From Henckelia pumila (Eukaryota; Streptophyta; Magnoliopsida; Lamiales; Gesneriaceae), in the NCBI RefSeq assembly GCF_033568475.1, contig NC_133120.1, positions 50,833,751-50,897,750 on the forward strand: a DNA stretch of 64,000 bases. Reading direction: 5' to 3'. The position numbers and the translations under genes were made by a program. How positions within the stretch are numbered: the stretch's first letter is position 1; every line of letters begins with the position of its first letter. The notes under the pieces are model-generated. The model saw only the letters and a list, made by a program, of their open reading frames with translations. It did no database searches and was not told where the DNA came from. Shown here piece after piece: positions 23,185 through 32,993 of the stretch.

Positions 23185-24622
23185 TCATCTATTGTGATAC
23201 ATCGATAAAGCCAAGTTTTCTCTCCACATATCCCAAGCCGGAGAAGATTCGATGCTGTCAATGAAGTCACAGTCAACATCTTCATTGGTGGTGCTGGTTG
23301 TAGCATTGACAACTTCCTCTAGCGGATCATTTGGCATTTCAGAACGGATGAAATTATGCAGAAGAATACAAGCCATAATAATACGATTATGAACTTTTAG
23401 GGGGTAGAATGATGGACTCCGAAGTATAGCCCAACGTCTTTTCAGCAGACCAAATGTCCTTTCAATAACATTACGTGCACGACAATGCTTGGAGTTGAAG
23501 TGCTCCTTGTAATTTTGAGGACCAATGGAACCATGCGCCCAATCATCCATATGATAACGTGTTTTCCTGAATGGTGTTAAAAACCCTTCCACATTTGCAT
23601 ACCCGTTATCGCATAGATAATAGCAACCTGAAATAATTCAAATCAAGGCAACCTTGTTACATGTTAAATACAAATCTTAATTAAATAAGTCTCTGGAAAG
23701 TTTAGTGGCACCAGTAAATTCAATTCTCACCTATAGGGGTTCTTAACCCATCTTTTCTAGTAACGGCATCTCGAAGAATCCTTGCATCTGCAGCTGACCC
23801 TTCCCAACCTGATAGAGCGTATATGAACTTCATTTCACTATTACAAACCCCCAAAACATTAATGGCTGTTGTCCCTTTCCTTGTCCTATATCTTGGCTTG
23901 TCCTTGTTTGATATGTGGATGGTGATATATGTACCGTCAAGTGCACCAAGACAGCCCTGTGAACATGTTAAATACAGTGTTGGCAGTGTTGAGATAACAA
24001 AAATACATGCTTGATTGAACCATAAGAATTGAAACAGTTAATTGAATCGTCAAAAGTTGATGAATTAGGTGAATTGATTGGCATACCTTAAACCATTTCC
24101 AGGTTTCATTTGTGCAATTCTCATCAACAGGTGCGGGCTTCACAAGAAGTATAGTGTGCAACTTCAAAATAGATGTGAGGACCTCATGGAAATGAGTGCT
24201 TACAGTATGCCCACTGGTTGATAGTCGTGCCCAATGATTCTATTTTTCTTATGATGCGCTAAAATAGACAAAAATATCGCAACCTTCTCTTCGACCCGAA
24301 GATATCTATATTCTTGAAGGCCTCCAACATTGATTAATAGGTAACATAGTCGTGCAAATGTGTTTCTACTCATCCTCAAGTTAACAATACATTGCACATC
24401 TCCTACTTCAATTATCCTATGTAAATGGTTGATTTGGGCTTGTAACCTTTCTGTAATAACATACAAGGCGTGTCTCCTATGGTGTCTATGTTTTTTTTGG
24501 GATAAAAACTTGACATAAAAACGTGTTATCAATGTCAAAAACACGAACCAAGAGGCGAATAGTTGACGTAGTATTAGAAAAATATGGATGGCTTCATCTT
24601 CTTTTCCCATTACAGAAGTCAT
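23185..24622 (-). pseudogene. PIF/Harbinger DDE transposase, one frameshift
   Basis: Three exons read on the minus strand: 24622-24087, 23956-23731 and 23627-23185, each with GT-AG borders. Exon 1 carries the helix-turn-helix-like N-terminus (DVQCIVNLRMSRNTFARLCY, LRVEEKVAIFLSILAHHKKN). Exon 2 carries GCLGALDGTYITIHI and GWEGSAADARILRDAV, with the first two acidic catalytic positions. Exon 3 carries CDNGYANVEGFLTPFR (third acidic position probably the Asp here) and the conserved CRARNVIERTFGLLKRRW. Near 24216 one base is missing relative to the deletion derivative, which shifts the frame about 130 codons into exon 1. Otherwise the gene looks whole. Confidence 0.9.
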
Positions 24623-25555
24623 TCTGCAACATGGCGGCCAAGTTGTACATAAATTTATTAAATACTAACCATAGCAGTATGTTCACATTTGCAGCAAGCT
24701 TTTCCCAAATAATAAACATTTCAGAATCAAAATAATAACGATTTCCTTTTAAAAAAAAACTCAAATACACGAACTCAAAATAGCTGGATATGAACAGAAA
24801 TTCACCACCATGTATTCTTACAGGCATTTTGTAAAGCAATACATCACAATAGTCACAATAATTAGAGCAATTTCAAGCACATACATATTTACCACAATAT
24901 TCAATGGGAATTTCGATTGCTTTTATGTGTTCATGATAATCAGAGCAAGTTCAAGCACAATTTTATTTTCACAAAATAATTCACATTCATCAAACCAACC
25001 ATAATCTTCTAGCTAATAACATCCGATCTCAATTCCACCGAGAACGACGAAGAAGAGAGAAGAGAATAATGTCGAATGTAACAAAAAAAAATGGATCATA
25101 CCTACAACGTGAATTAATCTTCGAAATCTTGAGTCATTTACCTGCTACGATTCAAATCTGAAGTTGATGAGAAAGAAATCGCGAAAAAATATCAAGGAAA
25201 GGGCACAATGAAATTTTGAATCGATACCTCAACCTCCCATCAGCGGCTGCAGCGTGTGTAGGGTTTTCTCGCGTTGCTTGGGTTTTGGCATGGGAAGAGG
25301 GGTAAGTTGGTAAAATTTCACCAATAGGATAGTCATCCATCATTAATACCATGAGTTAGAAGGTATTTTTCATCAAGCCCTCATCAAATATCATACCGGA
25401 CCATGAGATATAATTAGGATAACAAAAAAATGAGAGAAACATGGGATGATTAAAAATTTATGGATCATCCTACTCTCATCAAATGTACCAAAACGGTACC
25501 TTAGGAGGCTGGCTGCTATCCTTCTTGTTTTCGTGGGTTTCTTTTTCTTGTTGAA

Positions 25556-27415
25556 ATGTTCGGTAGATGGAGGTCGCTGTCCCTCACTTCGGCCGAACGG
25601 GAGTTGTTGGTGGTTAGTGATGACATAGTGGCCAAGGGACGTCGGCCTATGCCTTTGGGATTGGTGGGTAATCTCTTAACTGATAAATCAGTCTACAAAA
25701 TGGCATACAGGGATACGATCAAGAAGCTCTGCGGGTTGAATGAGGGGCTGGAGATTAAGTTCTTGGCCGACAATAAATTCCTTTTCGTATTCCCCAGTGA
25801 AGGGGAAATTGATCGTTTCTTGTCTATGGAACCATGGATTTTCAGTGGGGCTATGCTGGTTTTTAAGCCGTTTACGGGGTTTGCCGACTCGTACCCGAAA
25901 ACCCGTTTTTGGGTTCGTGCTTTCGACGTTCCGCCAGAGGGTATGACTATTGACATTGGGACTCTTATTGGTAATGCGGTGGGAGAGAGCATCGGTGTGG
26001 AGGCTGATGATAGTGGGCAATGTCTAGGACCTTTTATGAGGATCCGTGTGTTGATGGATATTACTAAACCACTTCGGAGGGTGGTCCACTTGCCTGTGGG
26101 TTCTGCAGGTGCCTCGGTGGCGGTGGCCCTGCGTTATGAGCGTCTTCCAGATTACTGCTATACTTGTGGTTTGATTGGTCACGTAGCCAGGAAATGTGAG
26201 ACGGCTAAATTCGATCCGAACCAGGACCATTTCGACTATCCATATGGGCCTTGGCTTAGAGCAGAGATACAAGTGTCTCCTATGCGGTCGTCCAGCAGGT
26301 CTTCTTTTTGGCGAAGTTCAAGCCCTGGGACAAATCTCCCTCAAGAAATCATCACAGAAGTCCTATTGAGGTTGCCGGTGAAATACCTTCACAAATTAAT
26401 GTGCTTGTCCAAATCTTGTCATTCCATAATCTCCAGCACCCAATTCAGAAAGTCCCATCTCAAGATTTCATCTGAAAATAACATATATTCCCATAAACAT
26501 CTCATCTTTGTCTCAGGTGATCTTCCCACTAATTTCTACACTTGTTTGCTATACCCTCACGTAGATGATGATCATCTTATGGATTCTGTGTCGTTCGGTT
26601 GTCCGTTGAGTGTCCGCAGTGATCAGATTCGGATCGTTGGTTCTTGTAATGGGTTGGTTTGTGTGGTTGTCTACCCATGTAATGCTATTCTTCTGAATCC
26701 AGCTACCAGAAAATATAGGAAGTTGCCGCCTGTTTCTTGTGATAATATGTTTCCCAGGTGCTATGGGTTTGGGTATGACGTGTTTAATGATGACTACAAA
26801 GTCATTTGTATTGATCTTAATCCTCCAGCACCATACCGTGCACAAGTTCATATTTATAGTCTAAGAAATGATTCGTGGACGACTGCGGATTGGTGCCATG
26901 GTAAAGTATTTAAAAATCCTGGTGTATTTGTTGGTGGAGCTATTCATTGGAAAGTTTATTACCGTGATTATTCAATGGGTAACTGGGATTTAATTGCGCA
27001 AAATTTGACGACAGAGAAGTGTTCCACTGTCCCGCTTCCTGTGCCTTTCAAAGGCTCCGGACTTGAGGTTGAGTTGGGAGTTTCCCAGGGGCTTTTGTTT
27101 GCAATCTTTCATCGTCGTTCTCAAGTGGATATTTGGGTGTTGACAGAGTATGGTGTTGAAGAATCCTGGAACATAATGGTGTCCCTCCCCTCCGACCTTT
27201 TCCCTACAACATGTATTTATAATCATAGAATTAGGCCGAAACTTGTCTCTGTTTCGGAGAATGGAGGAATCTTACTGCATTTTGGTTCCAACTTGATCAT
27301 GTATAAGTCGTCTCAGCATCACGAGACTTATCCCATTGCTGACTCTGCTGAACTTGAGGCTACAACCTACACTGAAAGCCTTGTTTCCCTTGATTCTGAC
27401 CATATGTGGAGTTGA
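25556..27415 (+). CDS. Chimeric ORF: LINE ORF1 (DUF4283 + zinc knuckle) fused to F-box protein
   Basis: A single uninterrupted frame of 619 codons. Residues about 10-245 are the ORF1 protein of plant LINEs: DUF4283 (LFVFPSEGEIDRFLSMEPWI, KTRFWVRAFDVPPEGMTIDI), then a CX2CX4HX4C knuckle, CYTCGLIGHVARKC, at about 201-214, and the usual YGPWLRA. After a short Ser/Arg linker (MRSSSRSSFWRSSS), an F-box starts near residue 260 (NLPQEIITEVLLRLPVKYLH), followed by an FBA-type domain (GSCNGLVCVVVYPCNAILLN, GFGYDVFNDDYKVICI, VGGAIHWKV) to the end. The F-box half is about 360 residues, close to full length for CPR1-like proteins. F-box proteins bind SKP1 and choose substrates for ubiquitination; DUF4283/knuckle domains bind nucleic acid. 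A Harbinger terminus lies 56 bp before the ATG, so the transcript start may lie in the transposon. Whether it is expressed is unknown; the alternative is a LINE 5' fragment joined to an F-box gene by chance. Confidence 0.85.
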   Translation: MFGRWRSLSLTSAERELLVVSDDIVAKGRRPMPLGLVGNLLTDKSVYKMAYRDTIKKLCGLNEGLEIKFLADNKFLFVFPSEGEIDRFLSMEPWIFSGAMLVFKPFTGFADSYPKTRFWVRAFDVPPEGMTIDIGTLIGNAVGESIGVEADDSGQCLGPFMRIRVLMDITKPLRRVVHLPVGSAGASVAVALRYERLPDYCYTCGLIGHVARKCETAKFDPNQDHFDYPYGPWLRAEIQVSPMRSSSRSSFWRSSSPGTNLPQEIITEVLLRLPVKYLHKLMCLSKSCHSIISSTQFRKSHLKISSENNIYSHKHLIFVSGDLPTNFYTCLLYPHVDDDHLMDSVSFGCPLSVRSDQIRIVGSCNGLVCVVVYPCNAILLNPATRKYRKLPPVSCDNMFPRCYGFGYDVFNDDYKVICIDLNPPAPYRAQVHIYSLRNDSWTTADWCHGKVFKNPGVFVGGAIHWKVYYRDYSMGNWDLIAQNLTTEKCSTVPLPVPFKGSGLEVELGVSQGLLFAIFHRRSQVDIWVLTEYGVEESWNIMVSLPSDLFPTTCIYNHRIRPKLVSVSENGGILLHFGSNLIMYKSSQHHETYPIADSAELEATTYTESLVSLDSDHMWS

Positions 27416-28139
27416 CTCCAAGAAAATGAAAAGAACCGAGGAGAATAATTGATTTTGGTCACTGTGCTTTTCAATTTTCATCCCTTCATTAGTTTACAGC
27501 TAAGTTCGGTTTCTTCCCCATCCAATCAACTCTTTGCATTTCTTTGGCACTTTTGTAATGTCCTGTCTTAACTGTTTTATGCACTTTCAATCGCATTATC
27601 AAAGTATTCATTCAGAAAAAGAAAAAAGAAAAAGCTTATTAAAAGAGTCGTGAAATCATTTTTTATACAACTAATTAATTACAATTTTATCCCAAAACAA
27701 TGCAAATTTGTCGAAGTAACTTATTTATTGTTATATTGCTAATCATAAAATTTAAAAGAAAAAAAGTGTATTAACTATTAACATTTATTCCAAAATTGAT
27801 TTAACTTTTATAAATAAGTCGCTAGTTTAAAAGACTAAGTATTCAAGTCATATCAAATGAGTAAAATATTTTTTTGTATTTCGATTTAATATAAAATTTG
27901 AAGTAGTTATGAACTTGAAATGATGCTTATGAAATCAAGGATGAAAATGAAACAGTTCAGTAACCCAGTTTTTGATTTGGTTGAAATTTTTAGTGGAAGA
28001 ATAATTCATCCATTTTAATATTACTATGGAAAAGCACGTGCAAGTGCACGGTGCAACGCACATGAAACAAATTGTTTTAGCTAATTAAATCGAACATTTA
28101 TTGGATGTAATTATATATATTAGAGAGTCGTATGCGTTC
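27416..28139. other. AT-rich 3' flank, no gene
   Basis: Contains possible polyadenylation context after the F-box ORF. Near 28030 GCACGTGCAAGTGCACGGTG is a short palindrome-rich sequence resembling heads of small interspersed elements. Nothing coding. Confidence 0.5.
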
Positions 28140-28293
28140 AGAGCATCACGAGTCGTTTTGAGTTGTATTTTCTTTAGATTTTAGTAGTTGTACTTTGTAA
28201 AATGTTCAGTTGTAATAAAAGAATGTTTATTTCTTGGATATCGATTTTCCTCACGGTTGATTTTGGGGACGAAATCTCTTAAGGTGGGGAGAA
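28140..28293 (+). mobile_element. 3' end of a Ty3 element, with polypurine tract
   Basis: TTTTGGGGACGAAATCTCTT then AAGGTGGGGAGAA directly before the LTR is the conserved 3' end of Ty3 chromovirus-like elements. Everything further upstream in that element is gone. Confidence 0.75.
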
Positions 28294-29349
28294 TGTAGTA
28301 ACTCGCACCCTATATTATAAGATTAAATGGTAAACCGCGATTAAAAACTCATTATTCTAATTAACCAAATGTTTATTCAGATCAGAAAATATAAAACTAG
28401 ACTTCCTCCCGACCAGTTCGCAAGCACCGAAGTGGCAATGGTTGAGTTCGGAATTTAAGGGAGGTTCGGAAGACCCGAACTATGTTAGGCTACACAGTGT
28501 GTGAGGTGTCAACCATACAAGGACACGTGGTAGTTCGGAACCTCCGAACTAGGTATCAGAAAGTTCGAACTTAGGCTTCACTTAGGTGTCAAGATGCACA
28601 AGACATGTTGTTATGAGATCGAAACGTCCGAAGAAGAGTTAAGACCTTCCGATCAGAGCAGTTCGGAACCTGGAATGCATGCGTAGTTCGGAAGGTCCGA
28701 ACTCTGCCTATAAATAGGCTATCCGAAGCTCACTTTGAACTTTCCAATTCACAAGTTTTCGCTCCCTTTTAGTCTATATTGTGGGTTTTGGCCATTTTAA
28801 TTGAGGAAGAGCAGCAGCGAGATGCTTCCGGTATAGCAGCGGAGCCATGCCCAAAAATTGGAGCCTTCTACAACAAAGTGTTGACGACGGACGCGGGTAT
28901 AGTCCGAGATCTTTATAAAATTTGGGAGTATTTATTGGCTTAGTTAAGTCTTTTAGACTAGTCTTAATGATTTGAGAATTATTGGCTTGTAGGCTTGGAC
29001 CCTAGATTTGCTTTGTTAGGATCGCCTTAGAAAGGTACGTAAGTACTGACTGAGATTGCCAACGAATATGCATGCTTATATGTTGCATTTTGTGCCAAGA
29101 TCCATGTTTTACTGCATTATTAATATGTTGCATATGCATATTCACGTTAAGCTATATATCCTTCGAGATAGTCATTCGAGTAGGGTCGCTCAGCCCTACA
29201 CCCTTGTTATTTGTCGAACACCGGGAGACTCTGTGATGACAAAAACTGAAGCTACGGTGATCCTCGACGAGCGTGGAGAGTTACCCAGAAGAGTTGACCC
29301 CAGATGGCACTACACACTCATTGAAGCCTAGACTGAGCAGGACTTTTTA
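28294..29349 (+). repeat. Ty3 LTR, truncated at its 3' side
   Basis: It begins TGTAGTAACTCGCACCCTAT after the polypurine tract. It holds a TTCGGA/TCCGAA palindrome array at 28392-28712 with a TATA box (28709-28716) beside it. It is cut at 29349, where a second LTR starts. Confidence 0.75.
28392..28712. repeat. Palindrome array, word GTTCGGAAGGTCCGAAC
   Basis: Repeated GTTCGGAAnnnCCGAAC units and half-units (near 28436, 28466, 28533, 28560, 28623, 28660 and 28684). The last, GTTCGGAAGGTCCGAAC, is followed after 8 bp by TATAAATA. Confidence 0.8.
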
Positions 29350-30850
29350 TGTAATAACCCGGTTTCATTTTACCAGATTAATTTTCCAATCATGTTTAAA
29401 ATTAATAAAACATGATTATGGGATTTTAATATGATCCAACGTACCATGGAATTGGGTCCAAAACACCCAAAAAAAACTTAATGGGCTTAATTGGGCTCAG
29501 GACGTTCGGAAGGTCCGAACTGGGATCGAAACCTCCAATCCAATCGGAACCAGCGAAGCCAGTTCGAAAGCTTTGGGAGCGATCGGAACGCCCGATCAGG
29601 AGATCGGAGCTTACGATCTGCATCACCCGGGATGTGGCATTAGAGCTTGTACACGTAGCTGCATGCAGGAGATCGGAACCTCCAAAATGCAGATCGAAGC
29701 TTTCGATCGTGGCCGATGGACACGTTACATGCATGCATCGATCGGAGCTTCCGATCATCGTCTATAAATAGGGGTCCTAGGCCTCAGTTTCATTTGCTAA
29801 TTACTCACCTCTCATTGGCCAATGTAGCTCGATTCTAAGAGCTTTTGGGTACTCTTTCTTTAAGAGTTGGAATAAGTAGTACTTTTTTAGATAACGGACA
29901 GTGTCCGTAGTAGTGGTTAGGCGGCGGAGCTCTAGCAAGGTGACCAGGGGTCGTAGAGAGGCTGTGCCCAGGCTCTAGGGCATGCGACATCAAGGGACTA
30001 ACGACAAACGAAGGTATGGCTTTGGTTCCCTATAGTAAATAGGGAGTAGACTATAGTTTATTTAAGGCTTTTAGAGCATGATAGGTGATGTTTGACATGC
30101 TAGATAATACATGGTATTTATTTATTGTAGTGTTGCATGGTAGGCTTGGATCTAGAGGGGAGCTTCTAGGATCTGCCTTAGTAACGTACGGAAGTATTAT
30201 TCGAGATATCCAGAATGAGTATGCATGTATTATGTGTGTTCATGTATTATGTGATTACATGATTTATATGATACAATATGTTATGATTGTATGTTACATA
30301 CATGAGTATATTGATCCAGTATCTTTGAGATATCCTGTAGTAGTAAGGCGCTCACCCTACGAGTTGTGGATGGTTGGATACGTAAGTCTTGTGTCAGGTC
30401 ACCATTATGGTTGGACACTTGTACTAGTATCAGGTCACCATTATCCACTGGATAGGAGCCACCTCCTGAGGCGACAGCGCAAAGTGCTATATATCCTGGG
30501 CCCGGTATATGAGCTAGTTTCTTGACCTGAGTGTCTTGGTACCTAGTTCATTTGCATACATGCACGTATAATATCGTATACTCATACTCTCGTACTGAGC
30601 ATGTTAGGCTCACTTCCGGTTATTTTTTGTTGTCTGGATATCCCATTCAATGGGGCAGATGCAGGTAGTTCTCTTGTTATCAGGGAGGTTAGGTGGTGAC
30701 CAAGGCTGAATGGCAGGGTTGACCACTAGGTTTTTGCTTTTTTGGTATTGATTTATTTAAATTTCGCAATTTACTCTGATTAAGATTATTTATTAATTAA
30801 TTTCATGCTTAAGCTTCTAATTAGTAGGTGATTACGGTCCAGGTCACTAT
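29350..30850 (+). repeat. 5' LTR of a Ty3 element
   Basis: It begins TGTAATAACCCGGTTTC and ends just before a primer site at 30856. It carries TTCGGA and GATCGGA palindromes (29502-29758) and TATAAATAGGGG at 29763. The downstream part has the usual transcribed-region layout and open frames of no meaning. Confidence 0.75.
29502..29758. repeat. Palindrome array, words GTTCGGAAGGTCCGAAC and GATCGGAAC/GATCGGAGC
   Basis: GTTCGGAAGGTCCGAAC at 29504, then GATCGGAACGCCCGATC near 29580, GATCGGAGCTTACGATC near 29601, GATCGAAGCTTTCGATC near 29693 and GATCGGAGCTTCCGATC near 29740. The last ends 5 bp before TATAAATA. Confidence 0.85.
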
Positions 30851-30855
30851 ATTTA

Positions 30856-31603
30856 TGGTATCAGAGCATGTAATAAGATTATTTGGGACATAGTATTGAT
30901 TCAGGGTTATCCTTTGTAGGATTTTGAGTTGGATTCAATGACGATAACAGTATTAGGAATTGGAATAGTAAGATACCTAGGATTTTCCAAGATCGTCATT
31001 GCCATGGTTGGCAGCAGAAGTTTGTATTATGTGGACCCCAGTATGATGGAGTTGGAAGAGAATATCCAGTTTTCAACGTCAGACGCTTCTGAGGGTTGAA
31101 TGGAATGTGTGACATGTAGTCATCCATTCAGCTTCAACCGAGGAAGCCACCCCTGAAGATTTTCCACTAGTAGTTGGAGAGATTGTCATAAAAATCTTGT
31201 CTCATCTACCAGATAAGAAACCCAACAATATTGGAAGGATATGGTAGATTTGTGAGATTTAATCTTTTAGATCTTATGAGAAAGAAGGTCTGCTGACATG
31301 ATTTTTTAGTGTGTGGCATAGGGGAACCCTCATGTTCAAGATCAGTAGACGGAATGAAAGAATTCCACAAGAATTTAAATATTATATTAAGTTTTTTTGT
31401 AAACAGTATTTCAGTTGTAATCAGTTGAATCAGATGTATTAAAATATTTTAGTTATTTGATGTACTTAGTTATTGTCGTATTGTACATCTTTCAGTGTAA
31501 TTTTTTGATTAAGTTATGTATTACATTAGATTGTAATAAATATTGTATTAGAACCTGGATTAGTGCTTCAAATATTGTAATATTTGAGATTATCTTGGTT
31601 ATA
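30856..31603 (+). mobile_element. Internal start of the Ty3 element with tRNA-Met primer site
   Basis: TGGTATCAGAGC at 30856-30867 matches the initiator tRNA-Met primer site. The following 740 bp carry many stops; no gag domain could be recognised with confidence. The element is interrupted by another insertion at 31604 and continues after 47717. Confidence 0.65.
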
Positions 31604-32457
31604 TGATGCGAATCTTGGATGCATGAAAATCAAACACGATTATAAACGATCGTACCCTCAATTCAATAGCAAAAGATTTTTTAATGTTGTCCCAATATTT
31701 TGAACAAGTAAGTTTCGGTTATCCACCTCTAGTTTACAATGAAACTAGCAACAGATAATCACGAGAAGAAAACAATCAACAATTCAATTGGACCTTCAAA
31801 AGAACCTGTCTTTGACAACCCAAGTTTAAAATCAATTGACAAACGCCACAAAGTTTATGAAACTTTGATAAGTTTGATTTGATAAAAACAAAGCAAAACT
31901 TTGGAAAAATTCTAGAAAGAATTTTAATAATTGATAAAAATTAATAATTCAATAAATCTTAATTTTCTATTCAATAATGAACATATATATTGTATTTATA
32001 ATCCAACTACAAAATAATAAAATACATCACAGAAATATATCTAAAGATATCTCCTAAAAATTTCCTAATAAACTTAAAAACTCAAAATATCACAATCTAT
32101 CAAAATATATCAAAAATAAATCAAAAATCACGCACACACACAAACACGCCAAATTATGCGTGAGAGAACGTAGGCGCGGGCGCGCTTATTGTTCGCAAAA
32201 CATAGCGCGGGCGCGCCAATGAAGTAGCACGGGCAAGCCTTGGCTTAGACCCATTCGACTTCGTTTTAGCATTTTCTTCAAGTTTTTTCAATTTCTTGAT
32301 CCATTTGGTCTTGGAAAATATCATAATAATTTCCAAAGTTACTTCCATGCTCTCCAACTAAATTCCATGGATCTCAAATCCTTCAATTCTTGATGGCAAA
32401 TTAAGAGACATTTCTTGGAACCATATGAATCTTCGAGCGACTTCTAGATTCATATCA
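31604..32457 (-). repeat. 3' LTR of the minus-strand element
   Basis: 854 bp with TG...CA ends (sense TGATATGAATCTAG ... GATTCGCATCA). It contains GC-rich GGCGCGGGCGCGC words at 32171-32232 in otherwise AT-rich sequence. Confidence 0.9.
32171..32232. repeat. GC-rich palindromes, word GCGCGGGCGCGC
   Basis: GGCGCGGGCGCGC and GCGCGGGCGCGCC, 32 bp apart, followed by a decayed third copy (GCACGGGCAAGCC). The same place in the partner LTR is 47455-47503, with GGCGCGAGCGCGCC and GCACGGGCGCGCC. Confidence 0.8.
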
Positions 32458-32469
32458 GACTCCCTTTAT

Positions 32470-32823
32470 TCAAAAAGATTTGTCCTCAAAAACCAAGCAA
32501 GAATTAGAAAACCTAAAAATATTTTTCACATGCACTAGTATACCTTGCTCACTCAAAACCATGTCAAGACTCACGAAATTTCTCATGCACAAATTAAACA
32601 CCTCAACATCATTAACATGCAAAAACATGATTAATGTTCCATTAAGCATTACAAAAATCATGTTCCTCCCCTTCTTAGACCTTGTTAACCCCAAAACAAA
32701 ATTCATAAATAAGTATAACCATTGTTTCCTAGGAATAAGAATTAATTCGCATGCAATATGCCACTCACAATCCCACTCAACATATCTCTTCATATGCAAG
32801 CACAACAAATATTCATCCAACAT
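32470..32823 (-). pseudogene. Decayed Ty3 integrase core
   Basis: NFVLGLTRSKKGRNMIFVML and the following residues match the start of the Ty3 integrase core (usual form FVLGLPRT..G.D.I.VVVDR). Catalytic residues have changed, so it is non-functional. Confidence 0.65.
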
Positions 32824-32993
32824 ATCCTTTAATTTTGATTTCTAAGAATTACACTTCAAACTCAATACACATGTCCTTTCATCAAGCAAATCATGCAATT
32901 AAGAACATATAGAGAAAAAATTATTTTCTTTAAACAAATATGTGCTCACATAAAATTTATCATGAACACTGCACAAGTATTTTTCAAACACAT

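Larger units (their letters stand above)
20961..25500 (-). mobile_element. PIF/Harbinger transposon with both ORFs, 4.54 kb
   Basis: Terminal sequences GGTACCGTTTTGGTACATTT (25500 side) and GGATACCGTTTGGTATC (20961 side) form short imperfect inverted repeats. Flanking trinucleotides are CTA and TTA, near the TWA targets of this superfamily but not identical. Inside, both genes read on the minus strand: the DDE transposase (24622-23185) and the Myb/SANT-like second protein (22846-21826). Each has one lesion, so this copy is probably not autonomous today. Confidence 0.9.

Noticed and set aside
25688..27226. Antisense frames in the fusion ORF
   Set aside because: Shadows of the 619-codon frame.
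29056..30525. Open frames of 91 and 146 codons
   Set aside because: They lie inside Ty3 LTRs and have no recognisable domain.
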